From JBGPBY01 sp041481485 (lineage in GTDB: Bacteria > Acidobacteriota > Terriglobia > 20CM-2-55-15): a stretch of 9,318 bases of DNA. The stretch's first letter is position 1, and each line of letters begins with the position of its first letter. A program made the translations under genes and the position numbers. The stretch is from contig JBGPBY010000282.1 in NCBI GenBank assembly GCA_041481485.1, forward strand, positions 1-9,318, written 5' to 3'. The notes under the pieces were generated by a model. That model was not told the origin of the DNA. It saw only the letters and a program-made list of their open reading frames with translations, and made no database searches. This document shows, one piece after another, positions 1 through 6,886 of the stretch.

Positions 1-602
1 ATGAGATCGAACGCACCGCTCTCGGAAGCGAGTACGTGAGATCCGTTGATTTTTCCAAGACACAGTGGCCGGAAGCCATACGGATCACGCACTGCGATCA
101 CCGTATCTTTCGTCAGCAGCAGAAGCGAGAACGCGCCTTGAATCTGAGAAACGCACTCGCCGAGAGCATCCAGCAGCGTGTTTTGCTGAGATCGCGCCAA
201 TAAGTGAAGAATGACTTCGGTATCGGCGGTGGATTGAAAGATTGCACCCTGGTGTTCGAGGCTTTCACGCAGCGACGCCGCATTGATGAGATTGCCGTTA
301 TGGCATAACGCAACCGTTCCGTAGGAACAGTTCACGACAATCGGTTGAGCGTTGCCTTCATTGCTGTCGCCGGCTGTCGAGTATCGGGTATGGCCAATGG
401 CGTTAGTCCCTTTGAGCCTGCTAAGCGTTGCCTCGTCATAGACATCTGCGACATGGCCCATCGCTTTGTGGGTAAAAACCTGCTCGGAATCCGACGAGGA
501 TATCCCTGTGCTTTCCTGACCGCGGTGCTGCAGGGCATATAACCCGAGGTAGGTCAGCCGCGCAGCGTCGGAATGATTTGCGATTCCAAAGATCCCGCAC
601 AT
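1..602 (-). CDS. purF: Amidophosphoribosyltransferase, N-terminal part (cut by window edge)
   Basis: This enzyme catalyses the first committed step of purine synthesis, making 5-phosphoribosylamine from PRPP and glutamine in the cytoplasm. Two hundred codons are visible and they cover the Ntn-type glutaminase domain. The protein begins Met-Cys-Gly-Ile, so removal of Met1 exposes the catalytic N-terminal cysteine and there is no longer propeptide as in Bacillus. Family motifs follow in order: LYALQHRGQES (22-32), IGHTRYSTAG (69-78, with Arg73), CHNGNL (100-105), STADTEV (124-130, with Asp127), RDPYGFRPL (172-180) and ASESGAFDL (192-200). The phosphoribosyltransferase domain, any propeptide-linked Fe-S ligands and the stop codon lie outside the window. 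The start is the only ATG giving the Cys2 arrangement and has a good Shine-Dalgarno sequence. It lies 30 nt after the purL stop, so it is probably co-transcribed with purL. Confidence 0.97.
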   Translation of the reverse strand, partial: MCGIFGIANHSDAARLTYLGLYALQHRGQESTGISSSDSEQVFTHKAMGHVADVYDEATLSRLKGTNAIGHTRYSTAGDSNEGNAQPIVVNCSYGTVALCHNGNLINAASLRESLEHQGAIFQSTADTEVILHLLARSQQNTLLDALGECVSQIQGAFSLLLLTKDTVIAVRDPYGFRPLCLGKINGSHVLASESGAFDL

Positions 603-610
603 AGCACAAT

Positions 611-616
611 CTCCAA
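611..616 (-). promoter_or_regulatory. Ribosome binding site of purF
   Basis: On the minus strand the sequence reads TTGGAG, followed by 8 nt and then the purF ATG at 602. This is the clearest Shine-Dalgarno match at any start in the window. It lies in the 30-nt purL-purF gap and supports the start that places Cys at position 2. Confidence 0.6.
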
Positions 617-632
617 GTAGGTCGACAACATC

Positions 633-2840
633 CTAGGATAGCAGCTTTGGGAAGGTGCGTCTCCAGACTGTTTCCAGTTCATCGATCGCCAGATCGACGG
701 CATTTTGTCCCTCGTATTCGAGAACAAAGCGTTTACCGCCAACCTTGCCAATTTCCCGCAACTCGAGTCCGGCCGCTCCGGCTCGTTTTCCCAATTCGGA
801 AGCGTTTTGCGTCGTCAGCAGAATACGCGAGGGGTGCTCCCCAAACAGGTCCTTGCAGGCTTCCAAATGTGAAGGAATTTTTACAGTAGCACCAATTGCC
901 GGCCGATGCATTGTTCCGTAACAACATTCGGCCAGTGCGCTCGCCAGACCGCCTTCGCTGATGTCATGGGCCGATTTTACCAACCCGGACTGTATCGCAT
1001 CGCGAACCATGAATTGCAGCGCGCGTTCGTCGTTCAGATCGATCTTCCCAATGTCCATACGCGAAGTTTCAACGAGCACGATGGAATCGCCGGCGTCCAT
1101 AAAGCCTGAGGATGTGACGTGGTCCAGGTTTTCAATGATGCCGACCATTCCGAGAACCGGCGTCGGATAAATGTTGTCACCCAGCGTTTCGTTATAAAAG
1201 CTGACATTGCCTCCTGTAATTGGAGTTTCGAGCACGGAGCAGGCTTCAGCAATTCCATCGACGACCTCGCTGAACTGCCACATGATTTCGGGATGCTCGG
1301 GATTGCCGAAATTCAGACAGTTCGTGGCCGCCACCGGGCGTCCGCCGGAGCACACAATGTTTCGGGCGGCTTCGGCGACCATCATTTTTGCGCCTTCGCG
1401 CGGATGGCGCGAGACAAGATACGCCGGGCCATCCAGTGTCATGGCAATCGCCTTGCCGGTGTCCTTGATGCGAATGACAGCCGCATCGGAGCCCGGTCCA
1501 ATCATGGTGTTCGATTGCACCATGTGATCGTACTGCTCCCAGACCCACTGGCGGCCGCAGAGATTGGGCGATCCGGCGGCCAGTAGCATCAGCCGATTGA
1601 AATCCGCCGTACCCGGATTGTGGTCGGCGTTGAGGAATTCCTGAATGAGAGTCTCATCGCATCCATCGAGAAAGGTGAAATAGTCGAGCCTGCTGGTTCC
1701 TGTGGATTTCGGCGGGAGCATGGGGCGCTCATAGCGGGGACCTTCGTCCGCAAGTTGCTTGTTGGGGATTTCCGCCATCACTTTGCCGTGCTGCTTCACG
1801 CGCAGTAAGCCGTCGGCCGTGACACGGCCAACGGTGACGGCATCGAGTCCCCATTTGTGGAACACTTCGAAGATTTCCTTTTCCCGGGCCTTCTCGGCGA
1901 CCAGAAGCATGCGCTCCTGAGATTCGCTGAGCATGATCTCGTATGCAGTCATCGCCTCTTCGCGCTGTGGCACCTGGTCCAGTTCCAGTTCAACGCCAGT
2001 GCCGGCGCGTGCTCCCATTTCGCAGCTCGATGAAGTCAGTCCTGCGGCTCCCATGTCTTGTATCCCGACGATGAGACCCTTGTTCATCGCTTCGAGGCAG
2101 GCTTCAAGGAGAAGCTTCTCCATGAACGGATCGCCAATCTGGACATTGGGCCGCTTGGCGCCGGCGTCTTCGCCAAATCCGGCGGATGCCATGGTGGCAC
2201 CGTGTATTCCATCCCGGCCGGTTTTGGCGCCAACATAGATGACCGGATTGCCGACACCTTTTGCCCGTCCGTAGAAAATTTTGTCCTTCTCGAAGATTCC
2301 CAGGGCAAAGGCATTTACCAGCGGATTGGGTGAATAACACTTTGCAAAGGAAACCTCTCCGCCGACGGTGGGAACGCCGAAGCAGTTTCCGTAAAACGCG
2401 ATACCGCCCACGACGCCTTCCATGATGTGACGATTCTGCGTGCTGCCCAGGGGACCGAAACGCAAGCTGTTCATGCACGCAATGGGACGCGCACCCATGG
2501 TGAAAATGTCGCGAAGGATTCCGCCCACGCCGGTGGCCGCACCCTGAAAAGGCTCAATGTAGGATGGGTGATTGTGGGATTCAATCTTGAACGCGACCGC
2601 GAGGCCATCGCCGATATCAATAATCCCGGCATTTTCGCCAGGGCCCTGCAGAACGTTGGAGCCTTTTGTCGGCAGCCGACGCAAATGGACGCGGGAACTT
2701 TTGTAACTGCAGTGCTCGCTCCACATGACGCTGAAAATTCCCAGCTCCGTGATGGTGGGTTCGCGTTTGAGGATGTCTTTGATGCGGTCGAATTCCGCGC
2801 CGCTGATTCCGTGTTGTGACAGTACGTCTTCAGTGATCAT
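633..2840 (-). CDS. purL: Phosphoribosylformylglycinamidine synthase subunit PurL (small type)
   Basis: This is the ATP-dependent synthetase subunit that converts FGAR to FGAM, using ammonia supplied by PurQ within the PurS-PurQ-PurL complex. At 735 residues it matches small PurL, not the roughly 1300-residue single-chain enzyme. It shows the two repeated AIRS-like halves. The N-terminal half has MWSEHCSYKSS (39-49, with the presumed catalytic His43), KIESHNHPS (85-93), GAATGVGGILRD (100-111), a GGE segment near 160-162 and GIQDMGAAGLTSS (259-271). The second half has GGRPVAATNCLNFGNP (499-514), ETPITGGNVSFYNE (538-551) and the AHDISEGGLA region (624-633). Nothing is truncated and both ends fit the family. 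The ATG start has no obvious Shine-Dalgarno sequence. Unlike the overlapping purS-purQ pair, purL is separated from purQ by 147 nt filled by a palindromic repeat, so its expression may differ from that of purS and purQ. Confidence 0.98.
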   Translation of the reverse strand: MITEDVLSQHGISGAEFDRIKDILKREPTITELGIFSVMWSEHCSYKSSRVHLRRLPTKGSNVLQGPGENAGIIDIGDGLAVAFKIESHNHPSYIEPFQGAATGVGGILRDIFTMGARPIACMNSLRFGPLGSTQNRHIMEGVVGGIAFYGNCFGVPTVGGEVSFAKCYSPNPLVNAFALGIFEKDKIFYGRAKGVGNPVIYVGAKTGRDGIHGATMASAGFGEDAGAKRPNVQIGDPFMEKLLLEACLEAMNKGLIVGIQDMGAAGLTSSSCEMGARAGTGVELELDQVPQREEAMTAYEIMLSESQERMLLVAEKAREKEIFEVFHKWGLDAVTVGRVTADGLLRVKQHGKVMAEIPNKQLADEGPRYERPMLPPKSTGTSRLDYFTFLDGCDETLIQEFLNADHNPGTADFNRLMLLAAGSPNLCGRQWVWEQYDHMVQSNTMIGPGSDAAVIRIKDTGKAIAMTLDGPAYLVSRHPREGAKMMVAEAARNIVCSGGRPVAATNCLNFGNPEHPEIMWQFSEVVDGIAEACSVLETPITGGNVSFYNETLGDNIYPTPVLGMVGIIENLDHVTSSGFMDAGDSIVLVETSRMDIGKIDLNDERALQFMVRDAIQSGLVKSAHDISEGGLASALAECCYGTMHRPAIGATVKIPSHLEACKDLFGEHPSRILLTTQNASELGKRAGAAGLELREIGKVGGKRFVLEYEGQNAVDLAIDELETVWRRTFPKLLS

Positions 2841-2884
2841 AGTGTGTTCTTAAAACCCTGGGACTGACGAAATCTTGATTCCAA

Positions 2885-2964
2885 TGTAGGGGCGGTCTAT
2901 GACCGCCCACAATTTTGCGGGATTCCATCCCATAGATCGCGGGCGGTCATAGACCGCCCCTACA
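2885..2964. repeat. Perfect inverted repeat (24-bp arms, 32-nt centre) between purQ and purL
   Basis: The left arm (2885-2908) and right arm (2941-2964) are exact reverse complements over 24 bp, separated by 32 nt. Each arm is itself palindromic, with core GGGCGGTC-TAT-GACCGCCC, so the element can fold as one long stem or as two short hairpins. The left arm is identical to the arm at 9292-9315, and the right arm is identical to 7017-7040. No T tract follows the hairpin on the minus strand, so it does not look like an intrinsic terminator. It is best described as a dispersed REP- or MITE-like palindromic element. It fills most of the 147-nt purQ-purL gap and contains no reading frame. Confidence 0.93.
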
Positions 2965-2987
2965 GTTGGGAACGAATTCCTGCACAA

Positions 2988-3662
2988 CTATCGTGCGCGC
3001 CCCGCCAGTGCCTGGACCATGGATTCAAAAATCAGCTTGCCGTCGGTGCTGCCGAGTAGTTTTTCGCTCGACCGGTCGGGATGCGGCATCATGCCCAGCA
3101 CATTGCGTCCCTTGTTCACGATTCCCGCGATGTCATGAACCGACCCGTTGGGGTTCTCCACATAGCGAAATGCCACCTGACGGTTGTCTTCCAATTCCTT
3201 CAATGTGTCCACATCCGCGAAGTAATTTCCTTCGCCATGGCCAATCGGAATATTCAACACCTGTCCTTCCGACAGGCTATTGGTGAAAGGTGTATCCGTT
3301 GCCGCTGTGCGAATCTCAAGAAATTTGCAGATGTATTTCATGTTGCTGTTTCGCATCAGCGCTCCGGGCAGGAGCCCCGACTCGGTAAGAATCTGAAAAC
3401 CGTTGCAGATTCCGATCACCAGTCCGCCTTTATCCGCGAACGACTTCACTGCCTGCATCACCGGAGAAAATTTCGCGAGCGCGCCGGTGCGCAGATAATC
3501 GCCGTAGGCAAAGCCTCCCGGCAAAACGATGGCATCGAAGCCCTTCACGGAAGTCTCCTGATGCCAGATGAATTCGACGGGGCGTCCCACGACCGAATGG
3601 ATGGCGTAGTAGCAATCGTGATCACAGTTCGATCCAGGGAAAATGACAACGCCGAATTTCAT
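2988..3662 (-). CDS. purQ: Phosphoribosylformylglycinamidine synthase glutaminase subunit PurQ
   Basis: This class I glutamine amidotransferase releases ammonia from glutamine and channels it to PurL. At 224 residues it is the normal family length. It starts MKFGVVIFPGSNCD, a typical PurQ N-terminus. It carries LPGGFAYGDYLRTGA (47-61) and the nucleophile elbow GICNGFQ with Cys86. It also has PIGHGEGNY (139-147) and the C-terminal MMPHPDR with His194. Most PurQ proteins have HPE at the last motif; here the third triad position is Asp196, read directly from codon GAC. The ATG overlaps the purS stop in an ATGA arrangement, a strong sign of translational coupling. The purL start lies 147 nt downstream, across a repeat element. 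Confidence 0.97.
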   Translation of the reverse strand: MKFGVVIFPGSNCDHDCYYAIHSVVGRPVEFIWHQETSVKGFDAIVLPGGFAYGDYLRTGALAKFSPVMQAVKSFADKGGLVIGICNGFQILTESGLLPGALMRNSNMKYICKFLEIRTAATDTPFTNSLSEGQVLNIPIGHGEGNYFADVDTLKELEDNRQVAFRYVENPNGSVHDIAGIVNKGRNVLGMMPHPDRSSEKLLGSTDGKLIFESMVQALAGRAR

Positions 3663-3910
3663 GATTTCTGGTCCCAGTCGATCCGGAATTCTTCGATGAC
3701 GGGGTTCGTCAAAACATCTTTGGCGAGTCTCTGAATAAGTTCTTTTCTCCGCTCCGGGGGCGTGTTGTCGGCGAGTTGAACGTCAAAGTATTTCCCCTGC
3801 CGGATGTCGGTGACTTCCGGCAATCCCATCGACTGGACGCAGCGTTGGATGGTGATGCCCTGAGGATCGAGCACCGTCGGTTTCAAGGTAACGATAATAG
3901 TGGCCTTCAT
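3659..3910 (-). CDS. purS: Phosphoribosylformylglycinamidine synthase subunit PurS
   Basis: PurS is the small structural subunit that bridges PurL and PurQ in FGAM synthetase and is needed for ammonia transfer. At 83 residues it has the usual size. It shows the family pattern of an N-terminal strand (KATIIVTLKPTVLDPQG, 2-18), then IQRCVQSMGLPEVTDIRQGKY (21-41) and a C-terminal VLTNPVIEEFRIDW segment (66-79). Its ATG overlaps the stop codon of the upstream AAA-associated gene by 4 nt (ATGA). A GGAG Shine-Dalgarno sequence (3916-3919) sits inside that upstream gene with a 5-nt spacer. Its own stop overlaps the purQ start by 4 nt. The overlaps join the transporter genes and the FGAM synthetase genes into one transcription and translation unit. 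Confidence 0.95.
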   Translation of the reverse strand: MKATIIVTLKPTVLDPQGITIQRCVQSMGLPEVTDIRQGKYFDVQLADNTPPERRKELIQRLAKDVLTNPVIEEFRIDWDQKS

Positions 3911-4401
3911 GCTGTCTCCGCTGTTTCGGGAATAAAAAATTGATCGGTCTCGGGATCGTAGTCGAATAGTTCGGCGTAGCGTGACCAGTCCACAACAGTG
4001 CTGAGCTGGCGCTCGGATTCCTGTGGCGGGAATGAGAACGCCAGATACTCGAGAATGTGCTCACGGCCCACGCGATGATCGGCTTCCTTCTCCAGTTCAA
4101 TAACGATGCGTTTTACCAGCGCGACCTTCGCGATCAGCTGATCACCGAATATCGCCTTTTTTGCATTTTCGTCGCCATCGATGATTTTTCGGCCGATGTC
4201 GGTGAATTCGATGTCTCCGCTGGCAATACGGACAAATCCGAGCAGTTCGGCGGCGCCGGTGATCGGCATCAGATCGTCCAGTTCGAAATGGAGGGTTTGT
4301 GCGAGCTTATAGACATCCATCCTGCCGCCGTTGTCGTTGAGCGTTTCCAGCAATCCGACAATCATTCCGATTCGGGTGTTGGGTATCGCAGGCATCGTCA
4401 T
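3907..4401 (-). CDS. Free-standing AAA-associated (AAA_assoc_C-like) domain protein of an ABC transporter
   Basis: This 164-residue soluble protein resembles the C-terminal 'AAA-associated' domain that in many NitT/TauT-like ABC transporters is fused behind the ATPase. Matching features, from memory of the family, are an N-terminal IGMIVGLLETLNDNGGR (11-27), DDLMPITGAAELLGF (42-56), a FTDIGRKI turn (66-73) and a C-terminal VVDWSRYAELFDYD segment (136-149). The first 75 residues look like a winged helix, with two helices and then a strand pair around SGDIEFTD. Its biochemical role is not established; a regulatory part of the ATPase is a reasonable guess. ATG 4401 was chosen because a GGA lies 11 nt upstream; TTG at 4407 and ATG at 4395 are alternatives. 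It begins 19 nt after the ATPase stop, in a different frame, and its stop overlaps the purS start by 4 nt. A frameshifted fusion is possible. Confidence 0.85.
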   Translation of the reverse strand: MTMPAIPNTRIGMIVGLLETLNDNGGRMDVYKLAQTLHFELDDLMPITGAAELLGFVRIASGDIEFTDIGRKIIDGDENAKKAIFGDQLIAKVALVKRIVIELEKEADHRVGREHILEYLAFSFPPQESERQLSTVVDWSRYAELFDYDPETDQFFIPETAETA

Positions 4402-4420
4402 AGGCAATTCATTCCGGTCT

Positions 4421-5179
4421 TCACACGATCAGAGAATAAAGCTGATCGACTTGTTCTTCGAATTGGGGCGACTTGGGTTTACGTGGCCGCGGCAAAGTTA
4501 CCGGGCGGTCCGCGACAATTCTGCCGGGCTTGGTAGCCATCAGCAATACGCGATCGCCCATCAAAACTGCTTCTTCCACGCTGTGGGTGACAAGGAGAAT
4601 GGCCTTGGTCACAATTTGCTTCGAAAGCCAGATATCCAGCAGCTGCTCGCGCAGATTCGATGCCGTCAGGGTATCGAGACCGGAAAAGGGTTCATCCATG
4701 CACAGCAGTTCCGGCTCCACGGTCAAAGCGCGCGCCAGTCCGACCCGCTGTTTCATTCCGCCCGAGAGTTCCCGGGGATATGCGCGTTCGTAGCCGTCGA
4801 GGCCGACCATATCAATGTAACGGCGGGCTCGCTTCTGACGGCCGGCCTTTTCCATGCCCTGGGCTTCGAGTCCGAGCGCCACGTTCTCCATCACCGTGAG
4901 CCACGGAAACAAAGCGAAACTCTGAAAAACAAGGGCAGCTTTGTGGTTGACCCCCCAGACCCGCGTGCCCTTATAGAGCACTTCGCCGGAGGTAAGGTCG
5001 GTAAGCCCGGTGATGGTGCGGAGCATGGTGGACTTTCCCGCACCGGACGGTCCAATGATGACAACGAATTCGCCTTCTTCCACGATGAGGCTGATCGGTC
5101 CGAGAATATGAATCCCGTTTGGAAAGGATTTGGATATCGCTTTCAGCGCCAGCAGTGGCTGCGGCGGTTCTGTAGTCAT
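4421..5179 (-). CDS. ABC transporter ATP-binding protein, NitT/TauT (nitrate/sulfonate/bicarbonate-like) type
   Basis: This 252-residue ATPase powers uptake through the adjacent permease at the inner face of the membrane. All nucleotide-binding motifs are intact. They are Walker A GPSGAGKST (43-51), Q-loop Gln86 in FQSFALFPWLTVMENV (85-100), signature LSGGMKQR (138-145), Walker B LLCMDEPFSGLD (158-169, with Glu163) and switch His199 in LLVTHSVEEA. The FPWLTVMENV segment and overall length are typical of the TauB/SsuB/NrtD family, whose members import nitrate, sulfonates, bicarbonate or thiamine precursors. The substrate cannot be read from the ATPase. The ATG begins 1 nt after the permease stop (TAG-G-ATG), so the two are translationally coupled. 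Its C-terminus stops just where related fused proteins continue into an AAA-associated domain, which here is a separate downstream gene. No substrate-binding protein is encoded nearby. Confidence 0.95.
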   Translation of the reverse strand: MTTEPPQPLLALKAISKSFPNGIHILGPISLIVEEGEFVVIIGPSGAGKSTMLRTITGLTDLTSGEVLYKGTRVWGVNHKAALVFQSFALFPWLTVMENVALGLEAQGMEKAGRQKRARRYIDMVGLDGYERAYPRELSGGMKQRVGLARALTVEPELLCMDEPFSGLDTLTASNLREQLLDIWLSKQIVTKAILLVTHSVEEAVLMGDRVLLMATKPGRIVADRPVTLPRPRKPKSPQFEEQVDQLYSLIV

Positions 5180-5180
5180 C

Positions 5181-6866
5181 CTAATAGTTCAATGCAAAGC
5201 GTCGTTGCGCCAAATCGTAGGCGGGTTGCCACACCAGTCTGTTCACGATAAGGATGAATAGTACCATAGCGGTGATCGATGTGACGACGAGCTGAAGGTT
5301 GCCCGAATCGTACGTCGCAAAGTCGAGCAGCGCGCCGATGCCATGAACCGAATACACACGGCGTTCCGCAACCACGTATTCGCTCAGGACGATGGCGTTC
5401 CACCCGCCTCCGATTGCCGTCAAACTGCCGGTCACGAGGCTGGGATAAATGGCCGGCAGAATCAGCCGCTTCCATTTCGTCCAGCCGCGCAGTCCCAGAG
5501 ACCTGGAAATCTGCTGAAGATCTTCCGGAATGGCGCGAATGCCGGCAATCAGGTTAAACAGCAAATACCACTGCATTCCCGTTGTTACCAGGATGATTGC
5601 AGCAAAATTCATGTCGCCGCCGTTGCGGATGATAAAAAGAACAATCAACGGAAAGAATGCGGTGGCCGGGATGCTGGCGATCACTTCGACGATGGGAAGC
5701 ACGCGATGCGCAATGCGCTCGTTGCGCCCAATCCACATGGCCAGCGGCAACGTCCAGACCAGAGCCAGCGCGTAGGCCGCCATCAGCCTCAGAAAGCTCA
5801 ATAGCAGCGCCAGCGGTATATCGCGAACCAGAGGGGAGGGCTTTGCCAGTTGGTGTACGGAGCCGGAGACTCCCCACGCGACCGCAACGGCGAATCCCGC
5901 CAGTGCGGCCCAGGCGATGGAGCTGCCGCGCCGGGTGTGCTGCTTCTCCAGAACGAAACGCAGCACCGATACAATGGAGCGAATCAACGGGCGAATGCCC
6001 CCATCCCACAGCACATGCAACAATTGGGATCGAGCCATGTAGAAACGCAGCCGGCTTCGCCCGTGTGTCTTCGGAACCGGGCTATCGGCGGTGTCGTATA
6101 GAAAACGCATGGACCAGCCATTCAGGGGGTTCCACACCACCAGGTGAAACGCCACCATCACCGCAGTCAGAACGAGAATTCCCTGGATGGCATGCGCGTA
6201 GTCTCCGTTGGACATGCTCTGTGCCAGATAACTCCCCAGACCCGGCAGCCGGTAGTGAATCGGTCCCATCACGATGATTTCGCAGGCGATGAGAAAGTAC
6301 CAGCCGTTTGCCCAGGAAATCATGCTGTTGTAGGCCAGTTTGTGGATAACGGCGGGCAGGACGACGCGCGTCCACTGAATGTAGCCATGCAGCCCGAATT
6401 GCCGGCTTGCCAGCTGCAGATCCTGAGGAATCGTCGTTATCGATTCATAAACCGCGAATATCAGATTCCAAAGCACGCTCGTGATGATCAGAAAAATCGC
6501 AGCGAGTTCAACGCCAATGGCATTGTTTCCAAAAATTCGGATGAAAAAGAAAACGGCTGCTGGGAAAAACCCGAGCACCGGCACCGATTGCAGAATATCG
6601 GCGGCTGGCAAGATGACCATGCTCCATCGCCGATTTACCGCGGCCATGTAGCCGACCATCAGGCTGATGATCAGCGACAGTATCATTGCCGCAATCATGC
6701 GGGCGACAGAAGCGAGCGCATAGAAGGGAAGATACTGGATGGAGAGATTCAAAGACGGGCGTTCGAGCGAGTAGGCGTGTGGCACGTCCCGAAACAGAAC
6801 GATGGCAAGTCCGACAACCAGCAGCCCGATGCCGGCGTCAATCGGATTGAGTTGTCGCTTCCACAT
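5181..6866 (-). CDS. ABC transporter permease with two fused permease domains (duplicated anion-type permease)
   Basis: This 561-residue membrane protein contains two BPD_transp_1-type halves in one chain, so it can form the whole membrane channel without a partner. The first half covers about 1-255 and the second about 312-561, joined by a charged linker near 256-312. Each half carries an EAA-loop that docks the ATPase: TTIPQDLQLASRQFGLHGY at 144-162 and RAIPEDLQQISRSLGLRGW at 444-462. Hydrophobic stretches near 11-25, 47-72, 84-109, 118-139, 184-203, 224-245, 316-334, 348-378, 389-413, 421-440 and 527-545 look like membrane segments; some boundaries are uncertain. The duplicated layout matches the group described as an anion-transport duplicated permease (COG4986-like). 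The true substrate is unknown. The ATG has a weak ribosome site and follows a 225-nt gap containing palindromic repeats. Confidence 0.92.
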   Translation of the reverse strand: MWKRQLNPIDAGIGLLVVGLAIVLFRDVPHAYSLERPSLNLSIQYLPFYALASVARMIAAMILSLIISLMVGYMAAVNRRWSMVILPAADILQSVPVLGFFPAAVFFFIRIFGNNAIGVELAAIFLIITSVLWNLIFAVYESITTIPQDLQLASRQFGLHGYIQWTRVVLPAVIHKLAYNSMISWANGWYFLIACEIIVMGPIHYRLPGLGSYLAQSMSNGDYAHAIQGILVLTAVMVAFHLVVWNPLNGWSMRFLYDTADSPVPKTHGRSRLRFYMARSQLLHVLWDGGIRPLIRSIVSVLRFVLEKQHTRRGSSIAWAALAGFAVAVAWGVSGSVHQLAKPSPLVRDIPLALLLSFLRLMAAYALALVWTLPLAMWIGRNERIAHRVLPIVEVIASIPATAFFPLIVLFIIRNGGDMNFAAIILVTTGMQWYLLFNLIAGIRAIPEDLQQISRSLGLRGWTKWKRLILPAIYPSLVTGSLTAIGGGWNAIVLSEYVVAERRVYSVHGIGALLDFATYDSGNLQLVVTSITAMVLFILIVNRLVWQPAYDLAQRRFALNY

Positions 6867-6886
6867 AGAGTCTTAAGATCTGGCCG

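Noticed and set aside
2885..2964. Rho-independent terminator between purQ and purL
   Set aside because: The stem is strong but no T tract follows on the minus strand, and the same element occurs in other gaps as a dispersed repeat.
3081..3734. A 217-codon plus-strand open frame over purQ and the end of purS
   Set aside because: It is antisense to two genes with full family motifs and has no family-like sequence of its own.
4331..5251. A 306-codon open frame on the plus strand
   Set aside because: It lies antisense to the well-supported ATPase and the end of the permease, and its protein shows no recognisable motif. It is a shadow of codon bias in the real genes.
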